Shown here piece after piece: positions 44,331 to 56,199 of a stretch of 64,000 nt of DNA (within the stretch, counting starts at the first letter, position 1; every line of letters begins with the position of its first letter). The DNA is from Mantis religiosa (taxonomy: Eukaryota; Arthropoda; Insecta; Mantodea; Mantidae), in contig CM060947.1 in the NCBI GenBank assembly GCA_030765055.1, positions 64,889,656-64,953,655 of the forward strand, given 5' to 3'. The translations under genes were made by a program, and so were the position numbers. The notes under the pieces are model-generated. The model made no database searches. It had not been told where the DNA came from and was given only the letters and a program-made list of their open reading frames with translations.

Positions 44331-44455
44331 AGGCGGGAACCAGGAGTACCAACAATGAAACTACTACGGCGTTTTTGCTTCACATTAAGCTAAAAGAATA
44401 TATTGAGGTTGAATTTTAACGCGAAAAGTTATGACCATAAAAAATTATGATCATT

Positions 44456-45904
44456 CAGGTATAATACTCATTAAATCTCACTGATTTAATAATAAAGTAT
44501 ATAAAGGATATCAAATAGAGCGACTGCAAGCAAATAGGTTTTATTTTAATTTACTTTTTTTTTAAATAATCTCCATGAAATTGGAATAACCAATGCCATA
44601 CTTATTTGGCGCACCGTTATAACGTACACATCTTCATGTACCAGCTCCTTATTTTATGAGGCGACTGTGCTAGCTGATAAGAACAGTAAATATAAATTAG
44701 CTATCACTGCCAGCGAAGCACAATGAGCATGTCTCAGCCACCTACAGCCATCTGATTTAAAATACTCCCGGGCATTGTCCCAACTATCGGGATTCATTCT
44801 CGCTCTCAACGTCCACAACTGAATTTAAATTTTCCCTAACAATAGTCCGTAATTTGGCTGCCTAAGCGGACCAGACTGAGGCAGCCTCGAGCCTTGGAGA
44901 CACGTCATCTTCTCCAAGAGCAAGTAATTGCAGATGGTGGACTTTCAATATCAGTTGAACAGAGCAGTTCGTAACAGACTCGTCGGACGAAGCAAAATTA
45001 AATCAACAAACTTGCGTGGATTGTGATATATTAAACCAAGCATGGCCATTGCATGAATAAACAAAACGTGCTACTATAATTGTTTTTGCTCACATTTCCT
45101 TACCAAAACGGTGGTACAAATACATAAAACATGCTGGTAGTATTGAAATAAATTTAATTTTGTTTACGCACGCTATTTGACTAATGTGACCCTTATCTGT
45201 CCATTATATATTAGGCATTCTACCACATTATGTTTCTCATTTTATGAGGCTGGAGGTTCTTTTACATAACACAAATACATGGAATCCAAACATCGGCTTT
45301 AATTCCCTTCCAAAGAAAGACGTACTAACAATAAGACACTTTGCGCCCAGAAAGCCCTATCACTCTCCGCAATTTCGGAAACCAGTTGCCTCATAGTCCA
45401 CATAGGTTGGCACCGCAATATGTTGGGAACGAGGCCAGTACAAAGAAAGGGTCGCCCCCGCAATATTAGAAACACTGTCAAGAAATAGACACTTAGTACT
45501 CAAAGGTTATAATAACAGCACGTATAACTTATTTCTCCTGTTCATTGCAATCTAAATAGCAACACCGTTTCACATATTGATGCACTTATAATATCACGTA
45601 AATTACTACATTACAGTTGTAGTGAATGCAGGACATCCAAATAAAATGAAAAAAGTGCTCAAAATATCTATGCCGGTAACCAGCAACATAATACTATCGT
45701 AAAGAAAATATGCGAAACATAACCTAAACTTTGGAAAATGGCCCGATGTGCTGTCTTACAACCAAATTCATAAACACTGCGCAGCGTAAGTTCTGCCACA
45801 CCTGGAGATTAGATACATACTCTGTTTGACCACACAATGGATATATGTACACCTTTTGGTTACAGTGAAATACATAAAATTAAAAGAGGTAATTGAATTT
45901 TAGT
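44456..45904. other. No recognisable gene or repeat
   Basis: Background sequence. The minus frame at 45299-45481 has no motif I can assign. Confidence 0.45.
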
Positions 45905-46140
45905 CCTGCGCCATGGCGTAGTGGCGTACAGCGTTGTGCTGTGTTTCCCTCACACGGAAGGCCACCCTTGAAGGGGTGCGTATTTTATGTTCCAGGTATA
46001 GGGTTATTGTCCACTCAGCATCACGAGGAGCTACAATAGCAAATCGCCATCAAGGAAAGTAACTCTCCAGTTGGGGATGCAGTGATGCTGACCACATCTC
46101 CTCTCCGTATCGGTTGGATGATCGTCGACCCCTTACTTAC
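45905..46140 (+). mobile_element. SINE5 (tRNA-like head), copy 2
   Basis: The head CGCCATGGCGTAGTGGCGTA is A-box-like. The body has CTCAGCATCACGAGGAGC, AAGTAACTCTCCAGTTGGGG and CTCCGTATCGGTTGGATGAT, aligning with the reverse complement of 25038-25262. A GTTCCAGGTAT stretch stands where a B box would be expected but is degenerate. Confidence 0.6.
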
Positions 46141-46437
46141 GTACCTTACGTATATGGGCGTGAGGCCGGCAGTCAGGCTGGCCAGTTTGGCTCACTCGCG
46201 GGCTGTTACGCCGTGCATTATTATTAATTCAAATTTCAGGCCAAAATTGCACAAAATGTCATTTGTTGAAATTTTCAAGATTTGGTGTCTCTTGTGCTCT
46301 ATAGATTATACAACTGGAGGGAGGAATCCTGCAATCTACCTAGATCCGTTGTTTCTATTACCCCTCCCAAGTCGAATAGAATCAAGGAAAGAACCAAGGA
46401 AGCTGGGGAGTGAGGCAGACCGGGCACAGAGTAATGT
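46141..46437. other. Spacer, possibly part of the composite repeat
   Basis: The open frame starting at 46082 continues through here into family A. I regard it as accidental because it crosses repeat boundaries. Confidence 0.4.
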
Positions 46438-46850
46438 GGGGGATATGTCCCCTTCAGCTGCTGTGGTGCGAGCGCTTCGCACCCTTAACACTCGTGGTAC
46501 CTCTGACGTTACCAGAGGAACCTCGGGCCGAACATTCGGGCCCCTCCATGAATGGAAGTTGTTCGGATTGGGTTGGATTCGAGGTGGCAGTGTATTCCCA
46601 ACATCCATGGAAGATTTGGTCCCTACGGCCTGCAGAGCTAGTACAAGGTGTGCTAGATCACCAGGCAGTCCTACCGAGGTTATTCAGCAGTCTTCCCTGC
46701 GGCATTGACGCGCGTAGATGTCGTGTCCACTTCCAGCTATCTTGAGATGTGTGGCTCTTTAGACTTCAAGTAGTGCCCCAAGGAAAGAACCCCGGGGTTT
46801 TCCATCGGTTCCTGGTTGATAGAGGCCGGAGACTTCGGACTTCCGTGTAG
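46438..46850 (+). mobile_element. Family A retroposon, copy 3
   Basis: Begins near TGTCCCCTTCAGCTGCTGTG, like copy 1, and contains CTCGTGGTACCTCTGACG, GAGGAACCTCGGGCCGAAC, GTTCGGATTGGGTTGGATTC, CTGCAGAGCTAGTACAAGG and TTGACGCGCGTAGATG. The 3' third is divergent and the usual GTAGAACCTCTG end is not evident. Confidence 0.7.
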
Positions 46851-47255
46851 ACTCACAACATAAGTAAGTATCCCTAAGAGTTCCAGGTTTAAGAACCTGT
46901 TCTGCCGCTTAAGGTCCCTAGAAGAAGAATGAGTTACCTGATGTCCAAGCAGGTCCCTAGTGTCGCGAGTAGTGCTCTTTATTTTCAGAAAGCTTCTGCA
47001 TGACGCCATCACACAAATCTGGAAGAAAGTCTGCAAAGTTAGAAGGAAACAGAATGCAAGGGAAATTAAAAGAGAGAAAATCGTAGACGATGGGAAACCC
47101 CCTAGTGTTCTGCCAATTAACGAAATCCATAAAAAAACCAAGTACAGGTGGGTGGTCTACTAGATTCGGCACAAGAAACCTTGAATGCCAGACTCACACG
47201 TTCCAGTGCAGACATATCTAAACCTCCGTTAGTGCCCCCTTAGTGTCTCCTTAAT
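46851..47255. other. No recognisable gene or repeat
   Basis: Moderate GC. Overlapping short frames on both strands carry no motif. Confidence 0.4.
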
Positions 47256-47775
47256 ATACCGAGCGGGATGGCTCAGGTGGTTTCGGGAGGCCTACGTCGG
47301 TAGGTCTGGGTTCGATTCTGTAGCTGATCTATCTGACCTATAGGTTTTGCGGGTTATTCCTGGGTCGCCAGGCGAATGCTGGGTAGATGAACAACATCCC
47401 CTAGGCTTTCCAGTCCCTCAACTCTTATTTGGTGGTCTTTTTCAGGTAGAGGTGTCGGCGAGTGTTCCAGATATGCATGGTAAGATAGTATGCCTTCAGT
47501 AATGCTTCCTCCTCCGATCGGACGATTGTCGGTCTCCGAACCCGGTCTCGTTGGTCGCTTCCAAACGGTCTTCGAACCATTAGGGTAGGATGTCCATTGT
47601 CCTGGCTTGCTGAGGAACTTCTGTCTGTAGGGATCATGCCCTCTGCACTGTTGTGGCTCCTTTAAACTGTCGCTTTCTGTCTCCTCCCGCATCATCCTTC
47701 CTCCTGGATAAAACAGACCATTTTTGTGCCTTCGTGCCGAATCCCCTCCATCCAGTATTGCAGTCCAGTCCCCTT
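47256..47775 (+). mobile_element. SINE4 (tRNA-derived), copy 2, near full length
   Basis: The head TACCGAGCGGGATGGCTCAG with B box GGGTTCGATTCTG is followed by GGTTATTCCTGGGTCGCCAG, TTGGTGGTCTTTTTCAGG and a distal part with CTCTGCACTGTTGTGGCTCC and CATCATCCTTCCTCCTGG. At about 520 bp it is long for a SINE, and its distal half recurs alone at 13.3 kb. The frames at 47354-47695 (minus) are shadows. Confidence 0.75.
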
Positions 47776-48669
47776 AATATGATTTATTTATATAAAATAT
47801 AAAATGTCCTTAAAATACACATATATTTAGCTATATTAGACATAATATACATATATATGCTGATATTAGTGAAATACGTTCATTGACAGACTCGGCGTTG
47901 GTTCAACTTTTTTATTTTTGTGCACATTTACTTTTAAACCGTTCAGCTAGTTTCATGCACTAAGAGGAGCAAATAAGAGTTTATAACAAGGTACACGGAG
48001 CACTTAATTTTTAACCTGCGTTGGAAAACTGCTTACCGAACTAACAACTCGCTTAACAGGATTAAGGTCCTCGAGCTGTCGATGTTAGTAATATAGAATA
48101 TGTTCAAAATGCTAACAGTAAAGCTCGTTAAATTCTCGTGCTAATGCACATACTTAATGCGTATAAAATTCAACTGTGCTTACATCCGTGAATAAAATCT
48201 ATTTACGGCAGTACAATAGAAACGTTCTTTATGTGCGGAGAAGTGTTCTCTTCGAGTTTTAAAGTGGTAGGGATTATTTCTTTTTCGATGCTTTCACCGA
48301 ACTTATAAATACTATATTTACAAAGTAGAACAGTCTGTCTCTGTGGTATGTATTAATTGTACATATTTTCTCTGTCTCTTTATCTTCTCCCTCTTCTCAT
48401 CGAGAGGGATGGCTCCGGAAGGTCCGGAGTTCCATTCCCGACAACCATATCCTGTGACAGTGGTTTGCCGTTTTAGTAGGCAAATGCTGGAATAATTTTT
48501 ATTCTATCACAACTTACCCATCCACCATTTTATGTACGGTTTGTTTATGTTTAGGGCTTCAGTCCGTACTGACTCGAAATTGTTGGTACTTGTGGCAATT
48601 GTTCTTAGGTTAATCAACTTGGAGACACATAAAAGTTGATATGAGGTCTTCCTTTTGTTATAACGGTTG
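47776..48669. other. AT-rich stretch with a tRNA-like scrap
   Basis: At 48398-48450 GAGAGGGATGGCTCCGGAAG and GGAGTTCCATTCCCGAC look like eroded A and B boxes of another SINE. Otherwise nothing recognised. Confidence 0.4.
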
Positions 48670-48770
48670 TACGAAGTACGTCCAGAAAGTAAGTTCTGTT
48701 TGCTAATAAAATTAAAATGCGTACAGATACAGAAAAATTATTTATTGCACAAAATTCTGCAACTCTTAAA

Positions 48771-50309
48771 CTACTTTTCCACATAACTACCGAAATTTTA
48801 CAGGCATTTGTCATAGCGAGACACAAGTTTTTGTATACCTTCTTCATAGAAGTTTGCCGAGTGTGTCTTCAACCAGTTAGAAACATTTTATTTCAGCTCT
48901 TCGCCATTGTTGAAGTGTTGACTGACAAGGAAATATTTGAGATGTAAAAACAGATGAAAGTCGCTAGGAGCGAGGTCTGGACTGTACGGGGGGTGGTCAA
49001 ACACGTCCCAGCCAAATCCCTGTAGGATGCTCTTCGTCGCATTTGTAGTGTGTGGTCGTGCGTTGTCGTGAAGAAATACAATACCTTTTGGCAGTATTCC
49101 TCGGCGCTTATTCTGTATTGCGCGGCGCAATTTCCTAAGTGTCTCGCAATAAACATCTGCTTTCATTGTTTGACCACGTGGTAAGAAATCAACGAGTAAG
49201 ATAACCTTTCCTGTCGCAGAACACACACTACTAGAGGAACCTTGTGCCGAACATCTGAGCCCCTCCTTCGGGAGTTGTTCGGAGTGGGATGGCTTCGAGG
49301 GGGCAGTGTGTTCCCGATACCCGTGGGAATCGGGTACGTCTTCGGACGGGGTTGACGGAAGCCATTAATTCTCCCGGGTACTAGCCTGCAAAGCTAGTAG
49401 AAGGTGTGCTAGATCAACAGGCGGCCCCACCGAGGTTTTTCGGTAGTCTTCACCTTGAGTGTTGACGCGCGTAAGTGGCGTATCCACTTCCATCCCGTCT
49501 TGAGTCCATAGGACCAGATGGGGGGGGGGCTTGTTAGGAAACAAGGTCTTGCCCTATGGAAAGCCCCACGGAGGACGCCGAGCGCCCTTTGGGACAGCTC
49601 GGATAACTCCCTGGTTGAAATAGACCCGGGTCCAGTTCCTACGGGTTCAGGACTAATGGGAGTAGAACCTCTGGGCTCACCTGTCGCAGAACACTTTGCA
49701 GATCATTTTTCGAGGTGTCAAGATTTTTTTCGGCTTAACCTTTGCTGGGGATGAGGTGTGCCTCCATTCCATTGATTGAAGCTTACTTTCAAGGGTGTCG
49801 TAAGAAACCCAAGTTTCATCTCCTGTGACTATCTGTGTCAGAAATTCTTCGCCGCCCTCTTCATAACGGGGCAGAAACTGAAGTGCACTTACCCATCCGT
49901 TTTGTTTTGAGTTAGTAAGAATCTTTGGTACCCAACGGGAGCAAATTTTACCAAATATCAGTTTTTCGGTAACAATTTCATGAACTAGTGATCGTGAGAT
50001 TTGGGGAAATTCCATAGCGAGAGCACTAATTGTAAACTTGCGGTTTTCCTGGATCTTGACATTAATCGCGTGAACTAGTTCTTCTGTAACCAAAGATGGA
50101 CGTCCACTTCGTTCTTCGTCGTGCACTTCACTACGTCCTTCATTGAACTGTCGGACCCATCTTCTCAACATTGTATCACTCATCGCATTTTGTCCGTAAA
50201 CATCGCAAATTTGCCGATTAATTTCAATTGGTTTCACTTTCCTAGCATTCAGAAAACGAATCACAGATCTGATTTCACAAGCGGCGGGATTTTCAATCAA
50301 CACCGACAT
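48771..50309 (-). pseudogene. mariner transposase, family IV, nearly complete but interrupted
   Basis: The ATG at 50309 (MSVLIENPAACEIRSVIRFL) is preferred over the upstream in-frame ATG at 50354 because it begins the conserved N-terminus. The frame carries both helix-turn-helix regions (TMLRRWVRQFNEGRSEVHDE, ERSGRPSLV, FTISALAMEFPQISRSLVHE) and the first Asp motif IVTGDETWVSYDTLESK, and is open to the insertion at 49679. Beyond family A it resumes TGKVILLVDFLPRGQTMKAD, VFLHDNARPHTTNATKSILQ (second Asp) and HPPYSPDLAPSDFHLFLHLK (third Asp), with exact DD34D spacing. An in-frame TAA follows EELK near 48887 and another lies just before the natural C-terminus (FGSYVEK, stop at 48771). Besides the insertion only two stops are visible, making this the best preserved transposase in the window. 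Confidence 0.92.
49225..49679 (+). mobile_element. Family A retroposon, copy 4, nested in mariner with 15-bp TSD
   Basis: CCTGTCGCAGAACAC occurs at 49210-49224 and 49680-49694, exactly flanking a 455-bp family A copy. The insert starts ACACTACTAGAGGAACC (5'-truncated relative to copies 1 and 3) and ends GTAGAACCTCTGGGCTCA. Compared with copy 1 it is colinear, including GAGGACGCCGAGCGCCC and CGGATAACTCCCTGGTTGAA. The TSD length and lack of inverted repeats show retroposition and not DNA transposition. Confidence 0.93.
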
Positions 50310-50473
50310 TTTAAACAAGCACAGCAAAGCGTGCGTGGCTGACAGCGAAATCACAATGGCGCACGTTTCTTCTCCTTGATACAGAGCGTCTAACGCGCAT
50401 GTGCGGATCTGAGATCGCAGCGCTGCAGCGGAGATAAATTGAAACAGAACTTACTTTCTGGACGCCCCTTTTA

Positions 50474-51029
50474 TTTAAAATATGGAATAAATAGTTGATT
50501 AACAACGCAATATATTGTAATTTTGATCTTAGAATAACGCTAGACTTTCACAATTAGTGACCCCCATGTGATTTGAAAAGGCAACCTTCTGATGCTTGCA
50601 ACTCCGGTAATTTCTCTGCTATTTTGGCTGGTAAACCATGGTTCCTCTCCGTATCTTCCAAAATTGTGTAGCTTTGAATCCTTATACTGCCAGCTATCAC
50701 ATTCAAAATGCCGTGCATTCCCGGATGTTCTTATAATGGTATTTTAAAACCCAGTCGTAATATAAAGATGCTAATTGTGAAATTTCTGTCTTCATATATT
50801 TCAATGTATGTCACTGGAGGTTCCTGAGCAGTTTTAGCATTCGATTTACTCCTATTATCTTATAACCTATGGTCTATATTCACATTTGCTGTAGTAATAT
50901 GATCTGCCAACATTTTTAACCTTTTAAAGTTATCTTCAAAAAATGCCTTCGGCTTTTAGAAAATGTAGGCATTTGTTCCTTACATATACTTTACATTAGC
51001 GTCGCCATTATTGTTTAGATTTTACTGGA
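50474..51029. other. No recognisable gene or repeat
   Basis: AT-rich background. Confidence 0.5.
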
Positions 51030-51038
51030 GCGTCACTG

Positions 51039-51233
51039 TATTTTTTTACGTCCTCCAACGTTAAGTCATATCGGAGGATGAATGAAATGGGTAAAATGAT
51101 GTTTAAATCGGCCCAGGGTCCATGAAGCTTAGAGTTAAAAAGCCTTATCCAGGTAACTCACCCTGAGCGAGATTCGAACTTGGGACCTCTTGAACGCGAG
51201 GCAGACAATCTACCATCTATGCTACCGAGGCCG
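51039..51233 (-). mobile_element. SINE3, copy 3, internally shortened
   Basis: Minus-strand SINE3 with B box AAGTTCGAATCTCGC, GGGTGAGTTACCTGGATAAG and ATTCATCCTCCGATATGACT. About 35 bp around the FCAGG-type middle segment is missing relative to copy 2. GCGTCACTG (51030-51038) and GCGTTACTG (51234-51242) form a probable TSD with one mismatch. Confidence 0.8.
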
Positions 51234-51242
51234 GCGTTACTG

Positions 51243-52840
51243 GTTTCCATCTATCTTGTGGCTTAAAATTCACATATGTTTTAGATATCCCATTTTTTGG
51301 AATTCAATTTTTTTTCTTTCTTAGTTATATGATTTTCCAAATTTGTCACCATGTCCCAGATTTATATAACAAGTCATATTCTGCAGGTAGCATTTAATGA
51401 ACCGTTAATATTTTTCAAGTGCCAAGGGAAGATGTTTGATTTTGCATTAAAATTTCCTTTGCTCCTGCTATTCCAATATACTCTACAGTTATTTTGCTTT
51501 TCTGCAAAACTAACGACTTTTTTGTCGATATCCTCTCTTTATTTATCCATATACCATAATATTCACTGTTGTTTTCATGCTCGATTAGCATTCATATTGG
51601 TTTATTTTTTCCATTGCTATAAATGCAATAATAGCAGTCAACCTTAGCTATTCTTTGCATTACAGCTTCCTGATTTACAAATTCCTGCAATGTTATCCAA
51701 GGCAGTGTTGAACACAGTGTATCTTAAAGGTTACCCTTCACGCACGAAGCCCATTAACCATGTATTTATTCAAGGATCTTCATAAACCGACATCCCTGTT
51801 AAATTAACTCTCACTGGAACTACCAGTGAGAAATGTTCTGCAACGCTAACAAGTGGTAGAGCCAACTCGAAGTGAAATAACCCGGAATCTGCACCAAAAA
51901 CGTCTACACTTCATATCGGGGTCAAAGTTCACACATTACTAACATCCATGAAAAATCCGTTTTACGGCACATGTTAATTGATTAGTGATGAAGGTCTTAT
52001 AACTATTGACAATTTCATTTTCTTCTGAAATGTTCGTTCTAAAAATTCACCAAAAATATTTTCCAACACATATTTGCTAATTCTAGTGTTTGTTCATATT
52101 ATATAATATAGAAATTGCTTAGGCTTTTATGGGATAATACATAAAGATATTTTCATTGTACTAATGTATTTAAAGAATAGAACAAGTATTCCACGAAATG
52201 AAATGTATATATCTTCTCAAACCTGACTAGTTTATTTTTCCAAGAGTATCTGATGAGATAATTTCTCCACATCATCATTTATTAGTGTGCATAAAAACTT
52301 CTTTAACACATGTATTTTTTTCATATTTTATTGTCATTTACATAAACTTTTCTATAAATACTTGCCTCACCTGTTTTGTCATATTACGTAGATACAAAAG
52401 GAATAGTAATAGTCAAAAGTTCAACACTTATGCTAGCCTCATAATTTACTTGCAAGAAACAACTGAGTTTCGAAAGATGTTTAAAGTAATCACAAAAGTG
52501 TTGAACAATTCCAATCATTAATAAGATCGTTTAAATGATGTATTTCCATAATTATTCAGGAATAGATTTTGTGTTTAGAAGTTATTGGTATTTTTGTATT
52601 TTACGTGTTCCTATGGCATACAATTTACCAGGTGTAAAGAATTAATATAAAAAATTCCCTCCTAATAAAAATAAACTCATAGACTATTCTCAGAAAATTT
52701 TGTAGTATATCACAATTGTCATGGAAATACATTAAATATTTTAATAAATTATAATTATATCCACCTTTTATAAAATTAATCATTTTGGAATGCCTTTCAT
52801 GTAAAACGTAGTCTAAGTTGGGGCAATTGCCCTGAAAATG
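51243..52840. other. No recognisable gene or repeat
   Basis: Strongly AT-rich. Short hydrophobic frames are compositional. Confidence 0.5.
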
Positions 52841-54120
52841 CACGGTCTATATAAATGAATATCGGGGTTTTAACCCTTTATAACATTTATTACGTTCAAC
52901 TTACAGTTATAAATGACATGTCAAATGAAAAAGCAACTCAAGCAGTTTTACCAAGAACATAAAGTCTAAAGCCAAGTTCTTCCAAAAAGTTAGTAAGTGT
53001 GTATTCAGTAATTGTAGCAAGAGCTGCTTCAATCTGGTTTCTTAATTCAGGGAGGTCAGCTGGTAGCGGAGGCTCGTACACACGATCCTTGACGAAGCCC
53101 CAAAGATAAACATCGCATGGCGTTAGGTCAAGAGATCGTGGAGGCCTTGCACAGTAAGCGATGTCATTGGGGCCCTTGCAGCCCATCCAGTGCTCGGGTA
53201 CAGTGACGTTCAACAATCGTGTACTTCGTTATGCCAGTGAGGTGGCGCACCATCTTGCTGGAAAATGAAGTTCCTTTCCTCATTTTATTTCAAACGAGGG
53301 AAGAGCCATTGCTCTAGTGTATAAGGTAAGAAGTGCCAGTTGGAGTAGGTTCACCAAAAAAAAAGGCCCATAAACTTTTCGCCGGTTTGCGGCACAAAAA
53401 CATTCACTTTATGTAAATATCATTGCATTTTTACCATCTCGTGAGGATTTTCTGAGCCCCAGATGTGCACATTACGTGTGTTAACATGTCCACTAAGGTG
53501 AAAGGTCGATTCATTACTGAACCCAACACGATCCATAAAATCGTCATCGTCATGAAACAGCATTCGTTTGCGAAGTTGTAACGTAATCCGTGGTCTGTCG
53601 GCCTTATAACCTGTAACAACTGTAAACGGTAAGCGTTTTCTTACAACTTTCCAAACAGTCCCCACAGGGACTTGTAATTGATTACTAGCCTTCCGTACTG
53701 ATTTCTTTGGGCTACGATTGAATGACTCTCTCACTCGCCCAACAGTCTCTTCACATACTCTTGGTCGTCCCGTGCTCTTCCCTTTACAAAGACAGGCGGT
53801 ATCTTCAAACTGATGATGCCATCTGCGTATGTTATTATCCTAGGAGGATCAAAACCGAAATCACGTTACACGGTAACTACAGATTCGGTCTTTCCAAACT
53901 GCAAAACAAAAAAACGCTTTCTGTTTACTGGTCGCCATCTTTGCTACTACCGCTGACTAGTGGATTGCGGCAGCAACATTGCACGCACATGCGCACTGGT
54001 ACCAACAAACAAAAATGTTTGAGTTGCTTTCGCATTTGGCATATCATTTATAACTGTAAGTTTAATGTAATAAATATTATATAGAGTTAAAACCCCGATA
54101 TTCATTTATATACACCCTGT
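52841..54120 (-). mobile_element. Tc1/mariner-superfamily element (DUF4817 type) with about 100-bp inverted repeats
   Basis: The left end (TATATAAATGAATATCGGGG, TTACAGTTATAAATGACATG) and the right end (complement of TATATAAATGAATATCGGGG, TTACAGTTATAAATGATATG) match in inverted orientation over roughly 100 bp. The outermost right-hand bases read ACAGGGTG; the left-hand counterpart has changed to CACGGTC. Size is 1280 bp. Confidence 0.85.
52938..53938 (-). pseudogene. DUF4817-type DDE transposase, decayed
   Basis: The ATG at 53938 gives MATSKQKAF, then LQFGKTESVVTV, DPPR, NIRRWHHQFEDTACLCKGKS and TGRPRVCEETVGRVRESFNR, which is the DUF4817 helix-turn-helix region. SPKKSVRKASNQLQVPVGTV follows, then the catalytic region: DFMDRVGFSNESTFHLSGHV (first acidic motif DES-like, here NES), NTRNVHIWGSENPHE, FIFQQDGAPPHWHNEV (second Asp), DLTPCDVYLWGFVKDRVYEP (third acidic motif) and LTNFLEELGFRLYVLGK at the end (stop 52938). 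The pieces lie in at least three phases. Change of the first catalytic Asp to Asn, together with the frameshifts, means it cannot be active. This transposase type is widespread in insects. Confidence 0.85.
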
Positions 54121-56199
54121 ATTTATGTTTCATACTTGGAAAATACCGAACTTGAATCCTGTTTTTCCTGTTTAAAACAATCTATAATTTAGGTAATGTA
54201 TATGCAGCTCTCTCTCTCGCTCTCTCACGCATACATATTTGTATTTTCTTATAAAGACTATCCTGTACATGAAGACAACAATTTAACTTGTAAAAAGCTG
54301 GAGCGAAAGGGAGAGGGAACGGTGAGGGAAAGAAGAAAAGAGATAAGGTTGATGGGAACTTGAGCATAGCAAAGGGACTGTGCTCAGCCAAAAGTTGTGT
54401 TTATCTTAAAAACTTTGACGTTGCAGTAGATAAACTTTTTGTCGCTGCCGACGTCAGCGGAAGATGGAACTGCAATAGCAGAAGCCTGACTGCTCTTTTC
54501 CCACACTTCCCTTCTTGGGCAATGTAATATCTGATTCAACAAGTCATGCAGGTTGGTTAAACTGGAAGTGGGTAACTTATAAACGGACTCTCGAAAACTA
54601 TAATGTTGACTTAAAGCAGCAGCGAGGCAGTGTAATTATATTATCATGTTCTCTACTTCTTGCTTATGATGTTATACCAAATACTTAATGAATACTTTAA
54701 ACATACTGGTTAAAAACTGGTATAAAAATTAATTAAATGTACATGGTTTTGGGATTCCAGGCTGCACCCCCATAAAGAAAACATTTTTAGGGAAAGATTC
54801 ATATTTGTCTGCCTGTCCGTCTGTCTGATTATATATAAAACTTTGTATTTATTACAGTTCATTTCTTTCAAGGTTGGAAAATACAAAACGTTCCACATCT
54901 TGCATAAAATATTTCACATTTTTCTTCTCCATACAATTATAATTTTTGGCTTTAAATGCCGCTCCTCTTTGTAAAACTTACACGACAAAGGATTTATAAG
55001 ATCAAACATAAAATAAGTAAATTCTTGAAACTCCCTAACTGGACAGTGTTTAATATGTCTGCAACTTTATAGGGTGTTGCTGTTAAACATGAATTTATGT
55101 AAAGCCCTGAATGAGTGACCAAATGTCTCTTAAATTTACATGCTGCAATGACGATCATAAACAAGATTTGAACTCAATATTACGTGTACAGTTATATGAG
55201 CCGGGTGGGCTATGCGGAGAAGGGTGAAAGTATTTCTTGCTTAGTTCGAAACCTTGTGTGTGCTACACATCAAAATAATATAGTATTCATTGCAGAATGA
55301 CACTGCTTGCGAATTCGTAATGGAAAAGAAGGAGAGACGAACAGCTGTACTGCATACAACAAAATAAAATAATTGATTAATTTTCACCACATATTAAAAC
55401 AAAAGCATATTAATAAAAGCTATTTTCCCTCTCTAAGTGACATAGTTGCTCTACACCTGCATTTATCTCTCGGATACATCTATATCAGTGGTTCCAAGAA
55501 TGGAGCGATCTGTGGTTTATGGTGAAAAACTAAATATCCTACACTATTTTTTCGCTTTTTGTTGCCCTGAAAACCAGTATATTCAATTTGGTGCATCATT
55601 TAATTTAGTTGTAGCTCAATAAAAAGGGGATACGAATTAAAAGAAAACCGCAAAGTTGAATTAGATTTGAAACAGTGTTATCAAAGACATTTTTTCAACT
55701 TTAATTCTTTCAACATATGTATTCCCGCCTACAAAGCGGGAGTGTAAACCAATATTTTCATATAAATAGTAAAATAAAATAAAAAGTAACGGAAATATTA
55801 TCCTAATTTTCGACTGCACATCATGATTACATTTCTTGCTATACTTTTAAAATATGTGTGTACAGTGTGATAGAGGTTGTCTCTATAGGACTTTAATGTA
55901 CTACATCGAAATATTTTCAGAGAAAGTGGAGATACCCGAAACCAGTAATTTGAAATAGGAGACTTACTTGGTCCAAATGTGCAACTAACTTAAGTTACTA
56001 AAATGCCAGTACGCCACTGCTAATTATACTACTTAAGTGCACGACACACGAAAATAAAGAGAGAGCTGTCAGAGCATTCCCTCTGGCGCAATGGTTATGA
56101 CGTGACAATTGCTTTCAAGTGAGAAACAACCGAGTTCGTGTCTCCTTCACTTTATGTCGGTTTTATATTTTTATTCTTTTTCTTAAGGTATTTTGCCTA
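54121..56199. other. AT-rich stretch with small simple repeats and a tRNA-like scrap
   Basis: A CT-rich run lies at 54210-54228. 56078-56150 (CTGGCGCAATGGTTATGACG, GAGTTCGTGTCTCC) is tRNA-like and may be an eroded SINE. No coding motif was recognised. Confidence 0.4.

Larger units (their letters stand above)
42926..44455 (-). mobile_element. mariner family II, copy 2, with inverted duplicate of its 5' end
   Basis: The left end is TACGAGGGCTGTTCAATAAA at a TA. 42926-43335 is a plus-strand copy of the element's 5' 400 bp. From about 43343 the minus-strand element begins at its 3' side, without a terminal repeat, and runs to about 44455, where its 5' region is again present but the outermost terminal repeat is replaced (TGATCATTCAGGTATAATAC). 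The two 5' copies form an inverted repeat of about 400 bp. A SINE1 is inserted at 43785-44038. Confidence 0.82.
48670..50473 (-). mobile_element. mariner family IV, interrupted by family A
   Basis: The ends share CGTCCAGAAAGTAAGTTCTG in inverted orientation (left end near 48670, right end at 50473), with TA at both edges. Removing the 455-bp family A insert and one TSD copy leaves 1334 bp, the usual mariner length. Confidence 0.88.

Noticed and set aside
46082..46708. A 208-codon plus-strand ORF
   Set aside because: It crosses from SINE5 through a spacer into family A, and no other copy keeps the frame.
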